Assembly (NCBI RefSeq): GCF_000763885.1
Contig: NZ_JRKO01000056.1
Location: 1-32,791 of the forward strand
Direction of reading: 5' to 3'
Source: Paracoccus versutus
Lineage (GTDB): Bacteria > Pseudomonadota > Alphaproteobacteria > Rhodobacterales > Rhodobacteraceae
DNA: 32,791 nt
Shown here: positions 7,268 to 14,792 of the stretch, piece after piece
How positions within the stretch are numbered: position 1 is the first letter of the stretch
Layout of the letters: every line of letters starts with the position of its first letter
The notes under the pieces: generated by a model
Databases searched by the model: none
What the model was told of the DNA's origin: nothing
The model's input: the letters and a program-made list of their open reading frames with translations, nothing else
Program-made: the position numbers and the translations under genes

Positions 7268-9031
7268 ATGGCATTGAAATTCGACATCGAACGGGATGAC
7301 ACAGATATCCTGATCCTCGGTTCGGGCGGGGCGGGGCTGTTCGCGGCGCTGCATGCCCAGCAAAGCGCGCCGCCGGGCACGCGGATCACGCTGGCCGTCA
7401 AGGGGCTGGTCGGCAAATGCGGCTGCACGCGCATGGTGCAGGGCGGCTATAACGTCGCGCTTGGCGGCGGCGATACGGTCGAGCGGCATTTCATGGACAC
7501 GATCAACGGCGGCAAGTGGCTGCCAAACCAGGACATGGCCTGGCGGTTGTGCGAACAGGCCGTCGTCCGCATCCGCGAGCTGGAAAACGAGATCGGCTGC
7601 TTCTTCGATCGCAATCCCGACGGCACACTGCATCAGAAGGCTTTCGCCGGCCAGACCGCCGACCGCACCGTCCACAAGGGCGACCTGACCGGCATCGAGA
7701 TCATCAGCCGGCTGATGGAGCAGGTGCTGGCCCGCCCGATCCGCAAGCTGCAGGAACACCGCGCCATCGGGCTGATCCCGACCGCGGACGGGGCCTCGCT
7801 GGCAGGGGTGCTGTTCATCGACATGCGGACAGGCCGGTTCCGCTTCGTGCGCGCCAAATGCGTGATGATGGGCACCGGCGGCGGCCCGACCATGTACAAG
7901 TATCACACACCCTCGGGCGACAAGACCATGGACGGGCTGGCCATGGCGCTGCGCATCGGCCTGCCGCTGCGCGACATGGAGATGGTGCAGTTCCATCCCA
8001 CGGGCCTGCTGGCGGGCGACCACACCCGCATGACTGGCACGGTGCTTGAAGAAGGCTTGCGCGGCGCCGGCGGTCAGCTTCTGAACGCGCGCGGCGACCG
8101 CTTCATGTTCGACTATGACGCACGCGGCGAGCGGGCCACGCGCGACGTGGTCAGCCGCGGTATCTATGCCGAGATGCGCAAGAACAACGATCCTGCGCAA
8201 GTCGGCATGTTCATTTCCATGAGCCACCTCGGCCCCGAGAACGTGCGTAAGAAATTCGCAGGCATGGTCAAGCGCTGCGCCGACAGCGGCTTTGACCTGG
8301 CCGCGGGCAAGGTCGAGGTGGTGCCGACCGCGCATTACTTCATGGGCGGCGTTGTCGTTGATCCCGATACACGCACCGAGATGGAGGGGCTTTATGTCGC
8401 GGGCGAGGATGCCGGCGGCGCGCATGGCTCGAACCGTCTGGGCGGCAATGGCGTGGCGAACTCGACCGTCTTCGGCGGCATTGCCGGCGACGTGATGGGC
8501 GCCGACATTCGCCGCATGGGCGCGCTGCGCGATCCCGACGAAACCGTGTTGGCGGCCGAGGTCGAACGCGCCAGCCATCCGTTCTCGCGCACGGCGGCGC
8601 CGATCCAGCCGCTGCGCCACAAGCTGCAGGAGGCGATGTGGGAGGATGTCGGCGTCATGCGCACCGGCGCCGGCCTGCAACGTGGCCAGAAGCGCATCGC
8701 CGAGATCCGGGACGAGCTGATGCAGACCGGAGTCGATCCGTCGAACCTGGCCTTCAACCTGACCTGGCATGACTGGCTGAACCTGGCCTCGCTGGTCGAG
8801 GTGTCCGAGGTCATCGCGCGGGCGGGCGAGTTGCGCGAGAACTCTCGCGGCGCGCATTTCCGCGAAGATTTCCCCGAAAGCGGCGATCTTGAGACCTCGT
8901 ATTTCACTCTCGCGCGGAAGAAGGGCGACGACCTGACGCTGAGCCGCGAACAGGTGCAGTTCACCATCGTCCGCCCTGGGGAAACGATCCTGCCCGCGCA
9001 TGAACCCGAAACGCTCGTTGCAACCCAGTGA
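7268..9031 (+). CDS. SdhA/FrdA-like flavoprotein subunit lacking the covalent-FAD histidine
   Basis: This 587-residue flavoprotein has the FAD-binding GSGGAG at residues 18-23. Residues matching the dicarboxylate site of SdhA are kept: H243 in QFHPTG, R292 in TRDVVSR, H356 in VPTAHYFMGG and R390 in GSNRLGGNG. The C-terminal RGAHFREDFP is also typical. The helix that normally carries the FAD-linking histidine (SHTVAAQGG in SdhA) reads GCTRMVQGG, so Cys53 replaces that His and FAD is probably bound non-covalently. The retained Arg/His set suggests a succinate-like dianionic substrate, and the changed surroundings suggest it is not succinate. The gene lies four bases after the second anchor, in the order B-C-D-A. 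L-aspartate oxidase and true FRD are alternatives, but the two anchors argue for a membrane complex. Confidence 0.88.
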   Translation: MALKFDIERDDTDILILGSGGAGLFAALHAQQSAPPGTRITLAVKGLVGKCGCTRMVQGGYNVALGGGDTVERHFMDTINGGKWLPNQDMAWRLCEQAVVRIRELENEIGCFFDRNPDGTLHQKAFAGQTADRTVHKGDLTGIEIISRLMEQVLARPIRKLQEHRAIGLIPTADGASLAGVLFIDMRTGRFRFVRAKCVMMGTGGGPTMYKYHTPSGDKTMDGLAMALRIGLPLRDMEMVQFHPTGLLAGDHTRMTGTVLEEGLRGAGGQLLNARGDRFMFDYDARGERATRDVVSRGIYAEMRKNNDPAQVGMFISMSHLGPENVRKKFAGMVKRCADSGFDLAAGKVEVVPTAHYFMGGVVVDPDTRTEMEGLYVAGEDAGGAHGSNRLGGNGVANSTVFGGIAGDVMGADIRRMGALRDPDETVLAAEVERASHPFSRTAAPIQPLRHKLQEAMWEDVGVMRTGAGLQRGQKRIAEIRDELMQTGVDPSNLAFNLTWHDWLNLASLVEVSEVIARAGELRENSRGAHFREDFPESGDLETSYFTLARKKGDDLTLSREQVQFTIVRPGETILPAHEPETLVATQ

Positions 9032-9071
9032 GAGGGGCCGGGCGCGCGTCCCGGCACAGGAGGAAGCTGAC

Positions 9072-10028
9072 GTGATACCGATCAACCTGATCCAGTCCAC
9101 CGCCGAGGATCTCATGGCCAAGGCCGCCATCGAGATTCCCGACGATTACCTGCAGGGACTACAGGCCGCCGCGAAGACCGAGGACGGCGACCTGTCGTCC
9201 TTCGTGCTGCAGGCGATGCTGGAGAATTACGAGGCTGCCAAGCAGGACCGCCGCGCGATGTGCGGCGACACCGGAACACCGCGCTGGTATGTCAAGATGG
9301 GCAACGACACCCGCATCGAGGGTGGTCCCATCGCACTCGAGGAGGCGCTGCGCCGCGCCACCGCCAATGCCACGAACGGCGTGCCCCTGCGGCCGAACCG
9401 GGTGCATCCGCTATGGCGCACCGACCACAACAACAATGTCGGCATCGGCGCGCCCGAGATCGAATACGGCTATGAGCCTGGTGGCGAATGGATCGACCTG
9501 ATCACGGTCCACAAGGGCGGGCTGTTCGGCACCGATTATCGGATGCTGTTCCCCTCGGATGGGATCCAGGGGATCAAGCGGTTCTATCTCGACAGCCTGG
9601 TGGCCTTCGGCAAGCGCGGGCTGGCCTGCCAGCCGGCGATCATCGGCATCGGGCTGGGCGGTTGCAAGGATACCTGCATGGTGCTGGGCAAGCGCGCCGC
9701 CTGCCTGCGCACGGTGGGCGACCGCAACAGCGATCCGCGCATCGCTGCGCTGGAGGAAGAGTTCAAGGAACTCGGCAATTCCATCGGCATGGGTGCGATG
9801 GGCTTTGTCGGCAAGAACATGGTGATCGATACCCATATCGAGGTCGGCTACTGCCATACCGGCGGCATGCAGATGTCGGTCCATGCCTTCTGCCTGTCCT
9901 CGCGCCGCGCCGTGGCCCGCATTTATCCCGACGGGCGGGTCGAGCATCGCACCGATCCCGACTGGTTTACCCCCTATCAACGCCGCGAGACCGTCGGCTG
10001 GGACATGGCGATGGAGGCCGCCGAATGA
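9072..10028 (+). CDS. fumarase/tartrate dehydratase-like hydro-lyase, alpha subunit
   Basis: This 318-residue protein matches the N-terminal domain of class I iron-sulfur hydro-lyases (fumarase A type, TtdA). Candidate [4Fe-4S] ligands are C64 in MCGDTGTP, C198 in GLGGCKDT and C274 in HAFCLSS, spaced as in the family. Other family segments are NRVHPLWRTDHNNNVGIG and ITVHKGG. The frame is open from an ATG at 9000, but the GTG at 9072 has AGGAGG at 9059-9064, and the earlier start would overlap the flavoprotein gene by 30 bases; I chose 9072. It is followed by the beta subunit with an ATGA overlap. Placement after SDH-like genes predicts hydration of the double bond made by that complex. Confidence 0.88.
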   Translation: MIPINLIQSTAEDLMAKAAIEIPDDYLQGLQAAAKTEDGDLSSFVLQAMLENYEAAKQDRRAMCGDTGTPRWYVKMGNDTRIEGGPIALEEALRRATANATNGVPLRPNRVHPLWRTDHNNNVGIGAPEIEYGYEPGGEWIDLITVHKGGLFGTDYRMLFPSDGIQGIKRFYLDSLVAFGKRGLACQPAIIGIGLGGCKDTCMVLGKRAACLRTVGDRNSDPRIAALEEEFKELGNSIGMGAMGFVGKNMVIDTHIEVGYCHTGGMQMSVHAFCLSSRRAVARIYPDGRVEHRTDPDWFTPYQRRETVGWDMAMEAAE

Positions 10029-10693
10029 AACCGCGTGAAGTCATCCTGTCCACCACCCCCACGCCCGAGGAGATCGCCGCGCTGCGCATGGGCGACATCG
10101 TCTATCTGAACGGGCTGATGTATACTGCGCGCGAAGGCGTCTATATGCGCGCGCTGGAGGACAAGGCGAACATCCCGATGGAACTGCCGTCGCAGAGCGC
10201 GGCGAATTTCCACTGCTCGCCCGCCGCGACCATCCGCGAGGACGGCAGCTTCGACATGGGCGCCGTCACCGCCACGGCCAGCTTCCGCTTTGCCAAATGG
10301 CTGCCCGAGTGGATGGCCAAGACCGGCGCCAAGCTGATCATCGGCAAGGGCGGCATGTCGTCCAGGGATTACAAGGAATATTTCGTCCCGAACGGTGCCA
10401 TCTACCTGTCGACCGTGGGTTACGGCACCGGCGCGCTTCTGGGCCGCGGGGTCGAGAATGTCGAGGCCGTGCACTGGAATGAGGAACTCGGCCTGGCCCA
10501 GGCGATGTGGGTGATCCGCTGCAACCGGATGGGGCCGTTCCTGGTGGCCTCGGACCTCGAAGGCAACTGCCTGTTCGAACGCGAGAACGCCAAGATCGCC
10601 GAGAACCTGGAGCGCGTCTACGAAGGCACCAAGCCTGCCGTCCTGAAGCGGTTCGGCGAGACCGATGACCGCCGGGACGAACTCATCGGATGA
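10025..10693 (+). CDS. fumarase/tartrate dehydratase-like hydro-lyase, beta subunit
   Basis: This 222-residue protein matches the C-terminal domain of class I fumarases and TtdB. It begins with the typical REVILSTTPTPEEIAALRMGD and YLNGLMYTAREGVYMRA, and keeps IGKGGMSS and the C-terminal VEAVHWNEELGLAQAMWV. The start ATG overlaps the alpha-subunit stop. Heterodimeric members include L-tartrate dehydratase and fumarases of anaerobes and archaea. Fused class I enzymes (FumA, mesaconase) do the same chemistry. Sequence alone does not fix the substrate; the operon argues for the product of the SDH-like complex. Confidence 0.88.
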   Translation: MKPREVILSTTPTPEEIAALRMGDIVYLNGLMYTAREGVYMRALEDKANIPMELPSQSAANFHCSPAATIREDGSFDMGAVTATASFRFAKWLPEWMAKTGAKLIIGKGGMSSRDYKEYFVPNGAIYLSTVGYGTGALLGRGVENVEAVHWNEELGLAQAMWVIRCNRMGPFLVASDLEGNCLFERENAKIAENLERVYEGTKPAVLKRFGETDDRRDELIG

Positions 10694-11697
10694 AGCAGTT
10701 TGCTCTTGCTACGCCATCCATAGCGCGGCTGCTGTTCCCCGGCATTCTCTCGGCTGTCACGGTAGCGCTGGCCGCACGCTTCCTCTCGGATCACTATGGC
10801 GCGCCGATCATGCTTATGGCCCTGCTGCTCGGCATGGCCTTCACTTTTCTGGCTGAACCGGACTCCTCGACCGCGGCTGGCATCGAGTTCGCCGCAAAGA
10901 AGCTTCTGCGTTTCGGTGTCGCTCTGCTGGGCCTCGGTATTACGGTTCAGCAGATCGCAGCAGCGGGGCTGGGTGTCGTCTTCATTACCTTTGCCGGCGT
11001 CGGGCTGACCATCGTTGCGGGCGTGATCTTGTCCCGACTGTTCGGCCGCTCGCTGTCCTTCGGCCTGCTGACGGGCGGCGCAGTTGCGATTTGCGGTGCC
11101 TCGGCGGCTCTGGCGATCTCGTCGGTGCTCCCCAAGGACGATCCCAATCACGAGCGCGACACCATCTTCACGGTCATTGCCGTCACCGCGCTGTCGACAC
11201 TGGCGATGATCGTCTATCCGATGGTCGGTGCGGCACTCGGCATGTCCGAACATGCGATGGGGGTCTTTTTCGGAGCCACCATCCACGACGTGGCACAGGT
11301 CGTTGGCGCCGGCTATTCCGTCTCAGACGAGACCGGGGCGACCGCCACCTTCGTCAAGCTGCTGCGCGTCGCGCTGCTGGTCCCGGTCGTCGTCACAATC
11401 TCGCTATTGTTTGGCAAAAGCCGCGCGCCCGGCCAGTCGCTGCCGATTCCTTTCTTCGTGATCGGCTTTGCCGCGCTGGTGCTGATCGGCAGCGCCAAGC
11501 TCATCCCGCCCGAAGTGACGGCGTTGTTGCTTGAACTGTCCCGTTGGTGCCTGGTCACCGCCATCGCCGCGCTCGGAATGAAAACCTCGCTGAAAAAGCT
11601 GGGCGAGGTCGGCGGCACCGCGATCGGCATCGTCTGCTGCCTGACCGTGCTGCTGGCTGTCTTCGCGCTGGTCACCATCCACCTGCTTCATTTCTGA
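10690..11697 (+). CDS. YeiH-family putative sulfate/sulfite exporter
   Basis: This 335-residue membrane protein of the YeiH/UPF0324 family has about ten helices and the family's conserved cores: FLSDHYGAPIMLMALLLGM, LTGGAVAICGASAALAI, and TIHDVAQVVGAGYS. The same family contains SuyZ, proposed to export the sulfur anion in Paracoccus sulfolactate degradation, and a clear paralogue lies at 31580 in this window. Its ATG overlaps the hydro-lyase beta stop (ATGA), so it is translationally tied to the SDH/fumarase-like module. This is the strongest hint that the module ends in sulfite or handles a sulfonate. Transport function in this family is mostly inferred from context. Confidence 0.85.
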   Translation: MKQFALATPSIARLLFPGILSAVTVALAARFLSDHYGAPIMLMALLLGMAFTFLAEPDSSTAAGIEFAAKKLLRFGVALLGLGITVQQIAAAGLGVVFITFAGVGLTIVAGVILSRLFGRSLSFGLLTGGAVAICGASAALAISSVLPKDDPNHERDTIFTVIAVTALSTLAMIVYPMVGAALGMSEHAMGVFFGATIHDVAQVVGAGYSVSDETGATATFVKLLRVALLVPVVVTISLLFGKSRAPGQSLPIPFFVIGFAALVLIGSAKLIPPEVTALLLELSRWCLVTAIAALGMKTSLKKLGEVGGTAIGIVCCLTVLLAVFALVTIHLLHF

Positions 11698-11724
11698 ACC
11701 AAACCTGACTGAAGGAAGATCGCG

Positions 11725-12039
11725 ATGTTCATCGACATGCGGACCTATACGCTGAAGAACGGCAATGTGCCCAAATTCCTCAAGCTCTATGAAGAAGAGG
11801 GACTGTCGGTGCAGACCCGCATCCTTGGCAACATGGTGGGCTATTACTTCACCGACATTGGTCCGCTGAACCAGATCGTGCATATGTGGGGCTATGACAG
11901 CATGGACGACCGTTGGGAGCGTCGCAAGGCGTTGCAAGCGTCGGAGGAATGGCAGGCCTATGCCGTTCAGATGCGCCCGCTGGTCGATCACATCGAGAAC
12001 AAGATCCTGATCCCGGCGCCCTTTTTCAAGCAAGCCTGA
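11725..12039 (+). CDS. NIPSNAP-family small protein
   Basis: This 104-residue protein has the dimeric alpha-beta barrel pattern of NIPSNAP proteins: FIDMRTYTLKNGNVPKFLKL at the start, VQTRILGNMVGYYFTDIGPLN, and VHMWGYDSMDDRWERRKAL. NIPSNAP domains recur in bacterial catabolic operons without a firm enzymatic role. It lies 27 bases behind the exporter with an AAGGAAG ribosome site and is the last gene before a strong terminator, so it belongs to the SDH-like operon. It could be an accessory or ligand-binding protein. I cannot assign a reaction. Confidence 0.8.
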   Translation: MFIDMRTYTLKNGNVPKFLKLYEEEGLSVQTRILGNMVGYYFTDIGPLNQIVHMWGYDSMDDRWERRKALQASEEWQAYAVQMRPLVDHIENKILIPAPFFKQA

Positions 12040-12050
12040 ACTTCCGGACT

Positions 12051-12087
12051 GGAAAAGGGGGCCGGCAACATTCGCCGGCCCCTTTTC
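12051..12087. terminator. bidirectional terminator between convergent genes
   Basis: The hairpin pairs GAAAAGGGGGCCGGC (12052-12066) with GCCGGCCCCTTTTC (12074-12087), with one bulged G and a 7-nt loop. An A-run on one flank and a T-run on the other let it work in both directions. It ends the rightward SDH-like operon and overlaps the stop codon of the leftward TSUP permease. Confidence 0.85.
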
Positions 12088-12829
12088 ACATGAGTTCGCG
12101 CAGGGCAAGCGCCACGCCCGAGGCGAACATCACCCCGATCAGCAACCGGCGAAACTGGGTGTCGTTCAGGTGGTGGAACAGCCTGATGCCGAGCTGAGCG
12201 CCGATGATGGTGGTCGGCAGAGCCATCGCGATCAACAGCAGGGTTTCGCGGTCGTAGAGGCCCTGCAGGGCAAAAAGCGCGACGGCCATACCCAGGATAC
12301 CGACGTTATAGGGCTGCAGCACCGCGCGGGTCTCGCCTTTAGGCCAGGGGCGCATGGCGCACCACATCGTCGGCAGTGCCCCCGACAGGGATGCCGCGCC
12401 GCCCAGGACGCCCCCCGTAAAGCCGATGCCGACGTCAATCAGGGGGGTCGGTCGTTCGAAACGGGGCAGTGAACGGCGCAGCGTGAAGAAACCGCCATAG
12501 GTGATCATGAAGCCGGCGATCACCAGCTTCAACAACGGCGCGCTGATCACGCTCAGCAAGCTCACCCCCAAGGGCAGCCCGATCAGCCCCGGCGCGAGAA
12601 AGCGTGCCAGCCGGCCTGGGCGGTCGCGGATCTCGCGCCGGGTGATCCAAAGTCCCTGCAAGCCGCTCACCACCGACATGACCACAACAATGGCCACCGC
12701 CTGTGGCGGGGGCATGATCTGCAACCAAAATCCCAGGGACAGCAGGGCCGTGCCGAATCCCGCCAGGCCGTTGATGAACCCGCCGGCGAATGCTCCGGCA
12801 AGAAGCGCCGTGATGAAGCCTGTCGTCAT
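12086..12829 (-). CDS. TauE/SafE-family (TSUP) anion permease
   Basis: This 247-residue membrane protein has about eight helices and the TSUP family start: FAGGFINGLAGFGTALLSLG in the first repeat and a matching GFTGGVLGGAASLSGALP in the second. Relatives (TauE, SafE, CuyZ) are put forward as exporters of sulfite or sulfoacetate in sulfonate degraders. The reading frame is open far upstream, but MTTGFITALLAG at 12829 gives the normal family length. It faces the SDH-like operon and lies downstream of the LysR gene, 244 bases away. A strong inverted repeat at 12987 lies in that gap. It is probably a second sulfite-type exporter of the same module. Confidence 0.82.
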   Translation of the reverse strand: MTTGFITALLAGAFAGGFINGLAGFGTALLSLGFWLQIMPPPQAVAIVVVMSVVSGLQGLWITRREIRDRPGRLARFLAPGLIGLPLGVSLLSVISAPLLKLVIAGFMITYGGFFTLRRSLPRFERPTPLIDVGIGFTGGVLGGAASLSGALPTMWCAMRPWPKGETRAVLQPYNVGILGMAVALFALQGLYDRETLLLIAMALPTTIIGAQLGIRLFHHLNDTQFRRLLIGVMFASGVALALRELM

Positions 12830-12986
12830 GGGGTCGGCGTCCTTGCCGGATATGCGAGTGAAATCGCGCTGCCTTTCAAGGCAGGGCGGGTGAGGCCATT
12901 CGGGGTGATCCGGGCAGGTGATAGATGATCGGTCATGATTGCTTTCGGGTCGATGCGGCGGCCAGCCACAATTTCTTCTTACAGTC

Positions 12987-13015
12987 ATGTAAATAAAATC
13001 TTATATTATTTACAT
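12987..13015. promoter_or_regulatory. inverted repeat, likely operator upstream of the TSUP permease gene
   Basis: ATGTAAATAA (12987-12996) and TTATTTACAT (13006-13015) form a perfect 10-bp inverted repeat with a 9-base spacer inside an AT-rich island. It lies about 160 bases upstream of the permease start and about 60 bases past the LysR stop. The arms contain ATGTAA/TTACAT, which also occur in the 5.3-5.9 kb control region and upstream of the LysR gene. It is probably a LysR binding site. Confidence 0.6.
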
Positions 13016-13073
13016 ATACTTAAGATGCGCGCCCCGCAGCGGCAATGCAAGTGCAACCTTCCCTTGCGGTACG

Positions 13074-13985
13074 TCACGAGATCCGGGCGATCGTCTCGGG
13101 CGAGAAGATACCCACCTCGACGGCGCGCTCCATCGCGCGGGCGATCTCGCCCAGGACGCGGTTCTTGGTGCTGTCTTTGCGCTGCACCAGCCCTAGGTGC
13201 CGCATGGGGGCGTCTTTGGGCGCCAGCGGGATGCGCCGCAAGGGAGGCGGATTGGCGATCCTGACGCAGGATTCCGGCACGATCGAGACGCCCAGCCCGG
13301 CCAGTGCCATGCTGTAGATCGATTCCAGCCCGGCCAGTTCCATGCTGTCGTTCACGGCGATCTTGTGGGCCAGCAGCCATTTCTCGATGGACGAGCCTAC
13401 CACGGCATCGCGGGTGAACCGGATGAAAGGGTTTTCATTCAGGATCCTGACCGGGTCGTCGTCCTTGATCTGTTCGGAACAGATCAGGACCAGTTCCTCG
13501 GAGGCGATGGGATGCCAGATCAACTCACGCGGCAGCATGTCGGGCTTGGAGATCAGCGCGCCATCAAGTGCGTTTCGCTCGACTTGGTGGATCAGCGGGA
13601 TGGACAGGCCAGGGAACAGCCCCACGTGCAGTTCCGGGCATTTCGCTTTCAGCATGGCGGTGGCAAAGGGCACCAACCCGATCAGCGTCGTCGGCACCGC
13701 GCCCAAGTTGAAATCGCCTTTGAGGCCATCGTCGCCCAGAACCGACGGCACGATGTCGTCATAGGCGCGCACCACCTCGCGCGCCTTGGCCAGCAGCGCC
13801 CGCCCGATCGGGGTTAGTTCCGGGGTGCGTTTCGAGCGATCGAAGACCGCGACCTGCCATTCCGCCTCCAGCGCGCGCATCTGCTGGCTGACGGCGGCAT
13901 GTGTGACGAAAACCGCATCTGCGGCGGCGCTGAATGTGCCGTGATCGGCAACGGCGATGAGTGTTCTAAGTATTCGTATGGACAT
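13074..13985 (-). CDS. LysR-family transcriptional regulator
   Basis: This 303-residue LysR regulator has a winged-helix domain at residues 1-60 (SIRILRTLIAVADHGTFSAA, VTHAAVSQQMRALEAEW) followed by a type 2 periplasmic-fold effector domain, including LGAVPTTLIGLVPFATAML and LAGLGVSIVPESCV near the C-terminus. The ATG at 13985 is chosen because GGAGGG stands five bases before it; an upstream ATG at 14003 has no such site. It lies beside the TSUP gene and the SDH-like operon and is the best candidate regulator for both plus the ABC operon, with a small dicarboxylate-like sulfonate as inducer. The target set is inferred from shared AT-rich repeats. Confidence 0.88.
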   Translation of the reverse strand: MSIRILRTLIAVADHGTFSAAADAVFVTHAAVSQQMRALEAEWQVAVFDRSKRTPELTPIGRALLAKAREVVRAYDDIVPSVLGDDGLKGDFNLGAVPTTLIGLVPFATAMLKAKCPELHVGLFPGLSIPLIHQVERNALDGALISKPDMLPRELIWHPIASEELVLICSEQIKDDDPVRILNENPFIRFTRDAVVGSSIEKWLLAHKIAVNDSMELAGLESIYSMALAGLGVSIVPESCVRIANPPPLRRIPLAPKDAPMRHLGLVQRKDSTKNRVLGEIARAMERAVEVGIFSPETIARIS

Positions 13986-14010
13986 GGCGGCCCTCCATGC
14001 CAAAAAACAA

Positions 14011-14060
14011 TAGTTATACTTACATTTAATGCAATCATAATTTTATTTGATTTAGATATA
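14011..14060 (-). promoter_or_regulatory. AT-rich promoter region of the LysR gene
   Basis: The stretch just upstream of the LysR start is strongly AT-rich. It contains TACTTACAT (14017-14025), identical to 5775-5783 before the SDH-like operon, and a short inverted repeat AATCA/TGATT (14033-14037 and 14048-14052). Autoregulation by the LysR protein is likely but not shown. Confidence 0.5.
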
Positions 14061-14120
14061 CTTTCACTTCAGATCAGGCAGGGGATGCAAGCTCATTCAG
14101 CAGCCAGCAAGAGGGAACCG

Positions 14121-14505
14121 ATGGGGGGGCGCTTTTCAAACGACCCGCGCTTTGCGGCAGCGGGCCTGTTTCGCGGGGGCGTGGCGTAGCTCGTCGGACA
14201 GTGCAAGCATCGCCGTCACCTGCCCCGCGACGGGCGAGCATATCGGTGACGTGCCGCGACTGACGCGCGAGGCTGCCGCCCTGGCCATCGAGGCTGCCGC
14301 AACGGCCTTCACCGAATGATCTGCCCGCACCGCCGCACAGCGGGCGCAGATCCTGAAGCGCTGGCACGCGCTGATCCTGCAAGAGCGCGAGGGGTTGGCG
14401 CAGATCCTGACCCTGGAACAGGGCAAGCCGCTGGCGGAATCACGTGTGGAAATCGACATCAGCGCCGCCTGTGTCGAATGGTTCGCCGAGGCCCACCAGC
14501 AATGA
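14121..14505 (+). pseudogene. gabD: gabD-like aldehyde dehydrogenase remnant (N-terminal part)
   Basis: The ATG at 14121 (after GAGGG) opens a frame reading NDPRFAAAGLFRGG, then a one-base shift near 14184-14190 is needed to continue SSSDSASIAVTCPATGEHIG, VPRLTREAAALAIEAAATAF. At 14317-14319 a TGA replaces the expected Trp codon (TE-stop-SARTAAQRAQILKRWHALI). The frame then runs through LTLEQGKPLAESRVEI and CVEWFAEAHQQ to a TGA at 14503. This is the N-terminal quarter of a succinate-semialdehyde/glutarate-semialdehyde dehydrogenase. The catalytic Cys domain is missing. A frameshift, a nonsense codon and a truncation all mark it as dead. Confidence 0.8.
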
Positions 14506-14792
14506 CAGGATGAGCAAGACGGAAAGGGTCATGCGGGTGGGCCTTCGCTGCCAGGCGGTTACATGGAACGGGTGTGGGAGCACCGAAGGCTCGCCAGATT
14601 CTCACATCAAGATGCTGCTCGCTTCCACGTCACGGGAACCGCAGAGAGACCGTTGGCGAGCGCAAACCCGAGGCAAGGCGCGCCCGCCTTCCATCTTTAT
14701 CGGGGCCTGCAAGTCAAATCGCGGGTCCCCGATCGTTCGTGCAGGCAATGCTGGTTGTCGTATGGCTCCTTGCCAGAGCCATGCGATTTGAT
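14506..14792. other. gene-poor spacer with no recognised feature
   Basis: No reading frame here looks like a protein family I know, and the gabD homology does not resume. A 7-bp hairpin ATGGCTC/GAGCCAT (14762-14768 and 14776-14782) lies just past the comC stop and could help end the leftward operon, but it lacks a U-tract. The stretch may be a deletion scar. Confidence 0.4.

Noticed and set aside
6752..9130. A 792-codon open frame on the minus strand.
   Set aside because: It lies opposite the SDH-like anchors and flavoprotein, which have clear family motifs, and its own sequence is low-complexity (Arg/Gln/Ala/His-rich) with no recognisable domain. It is a GC-rich shadow frame.
9072..10693. 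Assignment of the hydro-lyase pair as L-tartrate dehydratase (ttdAB).
   Set aside because: Family and subunit split fit, but nothing nearby suggests tartrate metabolism, and SDH-like genes directly precede it. I kept the neutral hydro-lyase call.
5863..10693. Methylsuccinate/mesaconate or itaconate metabolism for the SDH-fumarase pair.
   Set aside because: The chemistry would fit, but no CoA transferase, CoA ligase or citramalyl-CoA lyase gene is present, while sulfonate transport and export genes surround the operon. It stays as a fallback.
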